Of a stretch of 64,000 bases of DNA, positions 45,609-57,600 are shown piece by piece. The stretch spans positions 952,353-1,016,352 of the forward strand of contig NW_006499436.1 in assembly GCF_000471905.2 (NCBI RefSeq), written 5' to 3'. This DNA is from Amborella trichopoda (Eukaryota > Streptophyta > Magnoliopsida > Amborellales > Amborellaceae). A model generated the notes under the pieces. That model was given only the letters and a program-made list of their open reading frames with translations, was not told where the DNA came from and searched no databases. The position numbers and the translations under genes are program-made. Numbering within the stretch: the first letter of the stretch is position 1; each line of letters starts with the position of its first letter.

Positions 45609-48600
45609 GGTTAGTGTATGCACAAGCCACATAATCTCTCTGTATGTGTGTGTATGCGTGTGTTAGATTTATCCCTTCTCTCTCTCTCTCTCACACAGAG
45701 TTAATATATGCAAAGTCACAAAACAAAAAAAACATAAAAGTAGGCAGGACCTACCCGAGTCCCTAAAACCTTGGGCGAGTATATGTGTGTGTTATAGATC
45801 GCTCTCTCCTTCAGAGTTAGTATATGCACAAGCCGCAGAAAATACGAAGAATATAAAAGAAGGCAGAACCTACAGTCTCACTAAAACGAGTCTAATATTT
45901 TACTTAAACTGAAAATGTGTAGAACAGGGGTATATTTGGAATTTTGGTATTGTTTTAGGGGTATTTTAAAGTATTAGTGTTTACTTAGATCTCCAGTTAA
46001 ATTAGGGTTTCATAGGCTTATAAAAGGTTGGATGTATAGTTTGAGGGGAGATGTTATTGGAATAAATTTATTTTATCAAAAAAGAAAGTTCTTCTTCTCT
46101 TGGCTTGATTTACAGCCATGTTCTTTCTCTCCTCTTGCTGATTTTACTTGTTTAAGATTAAGGAGAACGGTAGATTCAATTTCCCACCTTTTCTTCCTGT
46201 ATCAATATGTTATGTTTTTCCTTTTCAATTTTCTTGTCTGGATTGTCTTGATACCTTTTAAATCCCTATTTTCTTCTTGAGAGAGAGGAATTCTCTTTTG
46301 TTCTTTTTTTTCTGCTCCATAATCTGTATCATTTGTCTGCAATTTTATATGCCTGAACCAATTTGGTTATTGTTTTGTTTGCTTGTTTGTTTTATTTATT
46401 CTTTTTTTTTTTACAAGATGATACAGATGGAAGATAATTTTTTACAGGGATTCCAGAAACTGATGGTTCTTAATGTTCACTAACAAGGATACAATGGGTA
46501 ACTGAAGCAAATCATTAAAAAATATGATTTAATGAGTTTACAGCTTCATGCTAGAAATTCAAAGAATCAAGGAAGGATGATGTTTCAAATAGATTTATTT
46601 TAATTAGTTGTTTATACCATATCATGGATCAAAGACAAATTTGGTTGGTTGATCTTATTTTTCAGACTTCAATCTGATAAGAAAGGAATTTCTCTTCACC
46701 TTTTTTTATTTTTGGCAGCATTACGAGCCACTTTTGCAAGTAAAATAGTCAATTTATATAACCTGAAATACCTTGTGATTTAAGCATAGCATCTTTTTGT
46801 TTCTTTCAATGAGTTCAGATGGTTTCGTTAAAGAGCCTTTCTGCCTATGTCAGTGCACTTTATGATGAGTGTGTGAACCAAAAGTATTACAACATTAATT
46901 TTAATTAAATGAAAGAATCAAGTATTCCATATTTTTGTGTTATTATATATCAAAAGAGTAATTGCATTGACATGTCACTTCAAATAATTCAAGTTATCAG
47001 ATCGATATTGGCTCAGTATATTATGGATGAGGATTTGGTGCCTTCTCTTAACTTAGTAGTGGTTTGAGACATGGCACCTTTGTAGCTGTTGAATTATTAC
47101 ATCTGAGGCACGTCCATCGATGCAAGTCTTTTGAAACTTGTTACATTGTCATTGTTCACTATAGAGGGAAGGAGTTACTTGTTAAATTCCTGTTCCTGCA
47201 GTAGTCTTACAAGTTAACTCTAGCCAGTAGAATAACCTAATGATGTGGCATCATACCCATATAAATAAATCATACACTGAAATTGTGGATGGAGATTGGG
47301 TTTGAAGTGTTCCAACAATGAAGAGCATAAGCATGCGAGCATTGAGTATGGATAGATCATGAATAATTTTTTTTATTATTCATCATCTTGATATTTACTC
47401 TATTTTGCATACTGGATAAAAAGATAATTATCTGAATTGACTTTGATTTGGAGGCATTTGATTTCTGCACTTTGAGGTTCTTATATAAGAAAATGGTTTG
47501 ATAAGGCCGCAGCAGTGCAGCCCTATCAAAATAAGTAAAGCCTCACCTCATAATTCATCAAAAATTACAATTCAAGCATTGGAAAACCTTTACATCCATC
47601 ATCTCAGCTTGAACAAATTAGTTGTGAGAAAAAATAGGATTTTAAGCTCTAAAAATATGTATATTGTAACGAATTATATAGATCGTCCATTTCACCCTAA
47701 AACTAAGTGTTCATAGATCTGCAAGATCTGTACCATTACTTGAGTTTCAAATTTTATTATCAGTATTGAAAAGATCCATCATTGAGATTTCCATTGCCAA
47801 AAGTGCTTTCCAGACGAGGATTTGAGGTGAGGCTTTATTTTGTTTTCATAAAGCCTAGGCCCTATAGAAACTTCATTCTCTTATATGACTGATTTAGGTG
47901 ATTATGGTTTTTCATTCTATTTTCCTTTTTCATTTCTTTGAATAGTGATTTGCGCGCTAAAGCTAGTTTTTGGAATTGGGTTTAGCTTTTGATATGGAAA
48001 CTCCTGTGGATTTATTTCAATTGTCAAGAGTGTACTGTGCTAGTGTGATTGGTGTGTACTAGTGTACTCATGACAACAGCTCACAATCTGAACCATACAT
48101 TTTATAAGTAGTGCATTAGAAGGTTGTAATAAGAATAAATCTTAGTCAAAATATGCATCTCAACATCTAATCAATGAAATATATAATGAACGGTTAAGAC
48201 AGGCAAGTTCTAGGTTTTAAACAATACCAAACATGCCAAACATGTAAAAAATACCAACATCACATGTTGTCAAACAGGGTTCCCAGCTTTCAGGCTACCG
48301 ATTTTCAGTTTCATCCTAGTTTCTAGGAAACTTAGCAACAAGGATTTTCCTGGGGAAATAGTACGAGAAAACTACAAGGTGAAAAGCAAACCAACGAATG
48401 CAAGCAAGAAAACGGATGAGTGTTAGTGCAACGGCTTTCGTGCTAATACTAGTTTGGCAAGGGAGGTCAAGGTTTCAAACTTTGGAGTCTGTCTGTCTCC
48501 TAGAAAAGAAAAAAGCTAACCTAAACATTTTCAGTATTCAAGCTTGGGAATGATTGCTTAAGGTGTTGATGGTTGCAACACTGCTTCCCATGTTAGAGTC

Positions 48601-51600
48601 CTACAAATGAACTGCCCCAACCGAAAAAAAGAATATAATGCCTTTTTTATTACCTTCCAAAGCGTGCAGCCCAATGAAGGGCCGTCCAACCATGTGCATC
48701 CCGGAAATTGATACCGACACCACACCGTAGAACAAGATTTAAAGCCCACTCATAGCCTAAGCCAGCTATCATATGAATTACTTCTTGATCTAGCTTTGAT
48801 AGGGCTTCTCCTTCCTTGGATTTAGATTTTAGCCATTCCTCCAATTTCACCTTGGAAAATTCTTCCAAAAGCCAGTTCATGGTAAAGGAAGGTGTCGCAT
48901 TTCCAGCTGAGATTGCAGCTGCCATCTGACTCCATGGACCACCAGGCATTTGCAACTTTTGTGAAAGTGCAGTCAATGAGTCTTCACTAGCTTCTTTCTC
49001 TTCTGACATCTGCACTTTCCCACAAATGAGCATTTGCCCAAACCTGAGAAGCAAAAGCAGTTCATCCCTGCTTCCGGGTTCCTCTGCTTGAGATTGACTA
49101 TGCACAGGACCAATGTCTGGCTTAAAACGATATTCAAATTCCCTTACTTCACTGCAAGCTTCTCTGTTTCCACAAGTTATGCATAAAGTAACTTTTCCAG
49201 TTACATGAGGAGGAGCCTGGCATCGAAGGACCCCTGCATGAATAATTTCTGCAGGAACCTCAATGTCACGAAACATACAACACCAAGAAGACTTTGAAGG
49301 ATCCTCTAGAAACTCTCCAATAATGAGAACCTGGATAAATTGCATAAAATTAAAATCTCTTACATTTTCCAACAGGCAAACAACTTTAGGTATCTAAGAT
49401 ATCTGACTTTCAACAAACCTAAAAAAAAGATGCAACATTATCAAAGTTATCAAAGATCTACCAAACTGTTGATTAAACTGATGAAAACACTACCATATGA
49501 TGTAAATGTTTATTCAAATACATAGGCAAGTAACTGAAATATGCGACATATGGTGTCCAGCAACAGATAAGAAAGAAGACCCTGGCTATATAGTAGTATG
49601 CAAATGTTAGAAAGACATAACAGGTTTGATGCAAGTAGATCAAGTAGATCAAGTAGTATTTCTAACTCATTAAGCATGTGAGTTGGCTTCCATTTTGTGC
49701 CATACAAATAAAAGGAATCAGATATTTTGAATCAAAATAAAAACACAAGTCTGAAGTTAAAGCATTCTATAATTAGCGAATGATTAAAATTCGGAAGAAT
49801 ATAAAAATGCTAAAAAAATACACTAAAGAAATAGTAATGCTAAGCTTAAGGCATATGATGATTTATATGATAAATAGGGGACAAGAGAAGGAGCAAAATA
49901 TGTCTTCAAACTAGAAAAAATAAGAGAGAAGAACTATAGGGATCTAGATCATACTAAATGCATTAAGATTGATGATCAAAAGGTCTTGGCGAAAGATGAT
50001 TAGGTCAACAAAAGGAGTCGACTTTATTTTAAAAAATTGTTAAAAAATACTATGGGAGCACAACATTAAGATGAACCTTCTACATAAATAAAGTCAAAGG
50101 TTATAGATACATTCGCAGGATTAGTATATATAAAGAAGCCTTGAGAAAGACGAAGATAGGAAAGGCTTTAAGACTAGGTGGTATCCCGATAGTGGATTGG
50201 AAGTGCATGGGAGAGATTGGCAGATAGATGTTTGGAAATGCATGGGAGAGATTGGCATATTCTGACTGACCGAGTTGTTCAACAAAATGTCAAGAATGAA
50301 GGAAATGTTTGACGAATGGAGAAAAAATATTGTAGTACATATTTTATAGAACAAAGGAGACATACATAACTGTACGAACTATCAAGGGATTAAAATTATG
50401 AGCTACACTATGAAGTTGTGGGAGAGTGATTAAACGACTAAGACATGAAATGGGTGTATCAAAAAATGAGTTCGATTTTATGCGAAGAAGGTCAACAATT
50501 AAGGCTATTTTCCTACTTAAGCAACGGATTGAAGTTTACGGAGAAGGGAAGAATCCTTCTATTGGCCTTTATTAATTTAGAGAAAGCATATGGTAGGGTA
50601 CTTCGAGAGTTAATTTGGTAAGTGTTAAAAAGAAATGAGTCTCTAGAGGATATATTGACATGGTGAGAGATATGCACGAGAAACCGCTAACTAGTATGGA
50701 GACAGCTAGTAGAGAAACTAGTAAGTTTTGCAGTGAAAGCGGACCTACATCAGGGTCATAGTTGAACCCATATCTCCTGGTTTCGGTTATGGACGAGTTA
50801 ACTAGGAATCTACAAGATAAGGTACCGTGGTATATCTTGTTCGTGGATGACATAGTTTTGATTGATGAGATTAGAGGTTGAGTAAACGCAAAGTTTGAAC
50901 TTTCGAGGCATGGTCTAGAATCTAAAGGTTTTAAATTAGTCGGACCAAGACAGAGTATATGAATATACGTTTAGTACTAATAGGAGTAGAAATGAGGAAG
51001 CAGTAGATTGATAGCCAAGAAATAGCTAAACAAGATTACTTTCGATATCTTGAGTTGATAATTGCAGAGAATGGAGAGATTGAGGAAGATGTCGGACATA
51101 GGGTTGTCACGGGCCAGGTTAAGGCCCACCCGAGCCCCACCCCAAAAAATTTCAAACAAGATTTTGTCGCCCGATCCAGACCAGCCAAAAAATATATTTT
51201 TCAGGCTTGGCGCCGACCCTACTAGGAATCTTTCTTGTAGCTTGGGCCCGATATGGCCCAGCCCAAAACTTATTTAACCTCAAGAAAAGGGCAACTGGGG
51301 AGAAGAAATAGTGGCATGTGGGCGCGAAAAGAGATAGAGAGAGGACACGTGGCTCTCTCTTTTCCTCCCCGACCCACTGCCTCTTCTCTCTTTTCCTAAC
51401 CCCCCACTCACCACCTCTCTCTCTTTCTCTCTCTCTCTTCCTAACCCCCCGCTCAGTGCCTCGTCTCTCTCTCTTCCTCCCCCATCCACCCACCACCTCT
51501 TCTTTCTCTCCTTTGACCCACCACCCCTCTCTCTTTCTCTCCATCTCCACCCGCTCTCTCTCCATATGTACCCTCTCTGTCCACCTGGTTTCTCTTTCTT

Positions 51601-54600
51601 AAACTCCCCTAACATTGCCGACACTGTGACACCACCTCTCTCTACCACCAAATCTCCCATTCCTGACAGCCCCCAAATTCAAATTCCTCACCACATCCTC
51701 CACCCGTCTTTTATGCTCATACATCAAAGAGCATGTCGTTATGCGGAGGAGTTGGAGAAACATGAAGGGTCGCAAATTAGAGCTACTTAGCTTATTTGGG
51801 GTTGGATATTCCGGTCAAATTCACGAGGAAGAGGCTTATTTGGATGGAAAATGGAGATGCATGCCAAAAAATCGGTGGGTTGGTTGGAAAAGTTGGGGGT
51901 TGTTTTAATGTTAAGAGAGAAGAGAACTTGGGGATTGTTTTGGTTTGTGTGTGTTCCCCTTGTTTTGATTTCGCTTTTGATGTGGAAGTTGGGGTTTTTG
52001 TGTGATTGCTTGATTTGATGTTTTCCAAAGGAAACGACTAAAAAGTGAATGAATGAGATGATTGGGTGGATGCGGAGAGAGAGTAGGGCGGGGAGGGGAT
52101 GGAGATGGATACACACATAGGTGGGTCAAAGGAGAGAGAGAGAGAGAGAGAACAAACCTAGAGAGAATAACAGACCAATGCTTTCAGGCTGTGAGAGAGG
52201 AAATAGGGGATATAATGTTTGGGCCCGAAGAAAGAGGGGGTGGAGATGAAGAGAGAGGGCTGTGGATATAAAAAGAGACAGGGGGTGGAGATGGAGAGCG
52301 AGAGAGGTGTGGAGATGAAGAGACAAGGGGTGGAGATGGAGAAAGAGAGGGGGGGTAGGGGGTGGAGATGGAGAGGGAGAGAGCGATGGTGGTTAGAGGA
52401 GAGAGAGAGACCCAAAGAAAGAATATTAAACCAAGGCTTTTGGGCTTTGAGAGAGAGAAGAAGGGGATATAATGTTTAAGCTTTCAGGACGAGTTTGGGC
52501 CAATCACTATTTCGCCGAACCCAGCCAAAAAATACCAGGGAATTTACTTACCCAGCCCGAGCCTAGCCCAAAGCCCAAAAAGCAAGCCCAAACCCCACCT
52601 GAAATCCGAGCGCGACCAGAAAGCCCATGGCCTGGCCCTGCCGGAACCACTGCCACTCCTAGTCACACATAGTAAGCACTGGGTGGGCAAGGTGGAGATG
52701 TGCATATAGAATTTTATGTGATCATCGCATACCAATGAAATCGAAGAGGAAGCTCTATAGGACGGTTGTAAAACCAACCATGCTTTATGGGACGCAATGT
52801 TGGGCGGTCAAGAAAACAACAGAACCATAGGATGAATGTAGCTAAGATGAGGATATTGAGATGGATGAATGGCACGACAAGCAAGGATAGAACTCGAAAA
52901 GAATACATCCAAGGGAACTTAATGGTGGCTCCAATGGGCAATAAAATGACAAAAAGTACACTTAGGTGCGTTGGCCATGTGCAATATAGATCTAATACAG
53001 TACCGGTTAGGAGGGGCAATTTAGTTCAAGTGAAACGCTCTAAAAGGGCAAGGGGAAAGCTAAAAAGGTTATGGATGCCATGAGAAGAAGATATTGTGTC
53101 TTATAGTCTGACAGAGGGTATGGTCCGCCCTTGATAGAGCAGAATGGCTGAACACGATTCATGTAGTTAGCTCCAAATAGTTGGGATAAGGTTCAGATGA
53201 TGATATTTTGATAACCGGCATTTATGGGCCCAAGAAGGTTGGAAGGCACAAAATAGGGAATTCTTACTATCAATAAAGTCTCATTGTGACAAAGAAGCTA
53301 AATCTTCTGAGCTTTAACTTAGGTACAACATGTTTCTGAACTGGATTCTCCACCACCAATCAAAAAATACTACATTTGAAAGGAGACGAGGTGCAAACAA
53401 ATTTTATCCAAAGTTTACACTTTTTTTGGAGTGCAAAAAGGAGCCATGCGTTAGGAATGCTATAAAATAGTTGCAAGTGTATAAGGAACTGCATATAGAA
53501 GGCTGCATTCCCCAACAGATTGCAGTCAACACTTTCCAGTCTCTCACTATTGGGTTTTTTGTCAACTATAAAAAATCATATTTCAGATAGAGTGATCGAT
53601 TAACACTTCCTCTAAACGGTTCATGTGGCATCTCATGTCAAGTGCATATGGATTCTAACTACAATTTTGCAGCTGGCAAAATCTGAAGGGCAGAAGCCAC
53701 CCAGAGTGGTTTTTGTCATGTGTGTAATGGATTTTGTCTCAATTTAGTTAGGGAAGAAAAAACATTGAGTGGTCTGATATGATGTTCCTGGAAGATCAAG
53801 ATGTACTTCAGGACTTTAAGCAGTGGACGAGGAACTTCCATTGCAGATATTATGAGTCACGTGACAACACAACCAAACTGTCATTTTACTGTAGTACAAG
53901 TCATTGATGAATAGTGATACAGAATCAAACAGCATAGAATTTGACATTCCCAAGCATCCAATGAAAGAAAATTTGACTTCAAGTTCAAACAAAAAAGAGT
54001 ATTCAATTCAACTAGCATGAAATAATGAAAAAAAAAAATAGAAGAAAAAAAGACGACCTTTCCTTAACGATGGAAGAATTTTAATGTAGAAATTTTTTCC
54101 AGAAAAAGGTGAGGTTCTCCTAACTCTAAAATACAGAAAGTTAAATGCATCACACTTGTACCTTTGAACCTTCAGTAGAATATGCCCACTCTGGGGATAT
54201 CTCATGGATTTTAAAGCGTTGTACTGCTGCAACCGTCAGACCTGAACTGGCATCACTTAATAAAGTTTCAAGATATCTTTCCTGGCTAAACCATGGAGGA
54301 ACTTCAGAAGAATATGTAGTGTTACAAGCTATCTCTGTGCTATCCATCCAAGCAAAGCCGTCTGACTTCCCAAGTATGTCCATGCTAGAGTTGGATTGGC
54401 TAACATTTGATTCTGATGAGTTCGAAGTGTACTTAGGCTGTCCAACTTGGGGAAGAACAGCTTCACTTGTTGATGAGATGTGATCATCAGGGCCAAACAA
54501 GATTTCATTTGCAGCAGCAATAAGATTTTGAGTTTCAATATTTCCGAAAACTACAGAAGAACAAGTTGTTTGGGTCGCATTCTTGCCTGGGTCATCAGCC

Positions 54601-57600
54601 AGCTGCCATGAGAAATCTGTTCCCTCTTTTGCCTGATCCATTAATATCTTTGGCAATTCAGAAGAATATAGCGGCATCTCCTGTATATTGATTTTAAAAT
54701 ATCATTAGGGGTAAAAACAAATATCATTAGAATGGAAAGCCAGTTATGTTCATTGATATTTCAAACAAAAAAACTTGTTTCCAAAAGCATAAAATGACAT
54801 GCACAAATTGCACACTAAAATTCAGAGGAAATGAACTCAAGATAGATATACTAGACTGCCAAATGCAACAGAAAAAGTTTATATAGAGCCGAGGCTCTAA
54901 ACCATCAAATTAGAGCCCGCCTCAAAAATTTCACAAGAAGAGGGTTTTTTTATGCCCAAATATCCTCAAATTGATCATCTCGACATCAAGATGCATGGAC
55001 ATGAGAAAAAAATGGATTTTAAGTTTTGGAAATAGTGCATCTTGTAACGTATTATTGGACCATCAATTTTCAAGATTTTAAAGTTTTAACGGATCTGCTC
55101 GATCTACACTATTTTTAAGCTTTAAATTTTATAATTAAAAATGAAAATATATTTTAAGGCTATCACAAAGATTTCCAGTAATGAAACCACATTTGTTAAC
55201 ACTATTTGAAGGTGTGCTTTAGTTTGATTGTTTAGAGCCTCAGCTCTATACAAACTGCACCCAATGCAATATCCCCAGGAACAATCACTTTCGTCCAATT
55301 GTCCATTGCTAGCATAATATATGAAGCCAAAAAGGCTATAAGCAAAGCAAAGAGAAATAAGAAAATAAACATAAATTTGATGCATAACACAATTTTGGGT
55401 GATTGAAGCCTATTCAGGACTTTCATCTGTTAACTGGATACCAACACAAGAAATAGAGTTACAAACAAACACCATGATAATAACCCAAACCAATTTTAAG
55501 AACAATCATGAAAAACTGAACCTACAAGAGTTATGCAATTTGGAAACAGAATTTAGATGATGTGTGGAAAAGTAAAGATCTGTTTACATTCTTCTTGTGA
55601 GATCCCAAATTTTAGACAGCACACAACTATTTTTGTGTTATTCATGCCATATAGCAGAATTCCTCTCTGTCTACCAGAAACATGTTACAAGATATTATGA
55701 ATTACAAGCTAGAAGATGATAACTTTAACTGATTGTGTGAACAAAAGTAGTATTTTTTTATTTTGTCCGGCTGGGTGAGGAAAACCAAATATTTGAACCA
55801 ATTCAATGCAATTTAACTGTAGGATTTAAATGGTGATAATAAAGATAAAAAAAGCTTACATTCTCTAGGATTTTATGAAATCCAGTAGGAACCGCTGCAT
55901 CAATTTTGTCAACCAGATAGTAATTGGTCCTGTTCATAGACAACTGGGGAAAACTTGGTATAGGCAGTGTGGCAGAGCCAACTGACTGGAAATTTGTCCC
56001 AGTTGTATTCCAAGTTGGCAATCCTGGCGTTTCAGTTGAATGTTGTGCAACCAATGATTGAGAAGGTTGTGGTCCAGGAAATTCACCTATAAGAAAGTTC
56101 GAGATGAATATCATCAATATCAGGTTTGACAAGAAAAATATCATCCTTTTGTAATATATTTATAAACAAAAACGAGATGAAGACCATCAATATCAGTTTT
56201 GACAAGAAAAATATCATCTTTTTATAATATATTTATAAACAAAAGGAAAAACAAGTTTGCAACATAAGCAAAATTGCATAATAAACCATGGTGGCATGGG
56301 CACAGGTTTGAAGTAATTAAATGGGTTGAATGGGACTATTATGTCAAAAGAGGGAATCAATTTATAATAGTTTAGAGTCGCAATCCTGTAGAATGAAAAC
56401 AAACATGTAGAACTTACAAAGAGCACTACAACATTTGTTCACATTTTAAGTTACTTAATGGTCCATGTATTACCCAGAAATACGAGTATGAAACTGACCA
56501 CTGTTCAACAGGGAATTTCTGTTCAATCCATCAACTGGTTGTTTCCCAGTGTTTAAATGTTGACTGTATTCCCATTGTTCCCTTTCCGATGGTGGCAAAT
56601 TCATGATGCCATCTTGGTCGGTATTTCCTCCTTCATATGCTGATTGGTTTCGACCATGACAGGTATCATTGTCACTGAAGTTTGAAGGGAGGTTCTCCAG
56701 GAAGTACAAAGAGTTATCATCAGCATTATCCACGCTTAATTGTAAAGCAATCTTCCTCAATGTTTGATTAACCTCTGCATTTGCAGAATTATCATCATAA
56801 AGATTTGTTCCTTCAGTTCCCGTGAGTGTATGAGAGCTAACTTCTTCCCCAGATCCAGGACTAAATGAACTCCATGAAGGATTATATACTTCACTGCTGC
56901 CAGGGTTAGGACCCAGATTTTGAGCATTAAAAATATCAGCTTGCTGAGCTGGGAATCTAAAAGCATCAGATCTCGATGTAGAGTTACTCCTCCCCTGCAG
57001 AAAGGTGCTACCATTAATCTCAGGCAGAAATGTGTACAATCATATGAACAGAAGCCAAACTAACTCAACATGGATATGCAACAATGATTTAGAAAAAGGT
57101 GCAATACGGATTTTGGTCTCCAGCCGGTGCTTACTTTTTCAGCTTAGATACAATGAAGTTTAAAAAAAAAAAATTCATTTGATCAGTAAGAATTTAAGAA
57201 GCTTAAATTGGGAGGACCCTAGATTCACAGGGGACTATTGAGAAATTCCAAAATGTGTGGCAATGATATTATTAAAAAGTTAACCAGAAAATATTGTCAG
57301 ATACTAATATTATATCTATGCTTCTATATGTGCCTTAGATTTTGATCCCCAAATGCCCTTATATATTTCTTGATACTCTTTTAAATTTTCAAAAACTTAG
57401 GATAGGAATTACTTAAGATTAGCACTTTTTGGGAATACAGCTCAAATATCTTTTCAACATCATCTTCATGAGGATACAAATTTGAACTATATTTTTCACA
57501 AGAAGCAATTTGAACTATTATCAGAAGAGGTGATGTGATTTCCTATTAACAATTACATTTTTTTTTTCTCTGTTTACCTAAAAGCCTTCCTGGACTGCCT

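Noticed and set aside
45141-45630. Open reading frames running through the N gap (both strands)
   Set aside because: They are open only because Ns give no stops, and the flanks appear mirror-written. No meaning as genes.
49510-49707. Leu-rich frame near ATC-repeat AAGTAGATCAAGTAGATC
   Set aside because: A short three-copy 10-bp repeat in intron sequence; no gene evidence.
51152-52479. Many overlapping Arg/Glu- or Ser/Leu-rich frames ([17 protein letters not shown])
   Set aside because: They are translations of GA/CT low-complexity DNA inside a hAT-like element, open in several frames at once.
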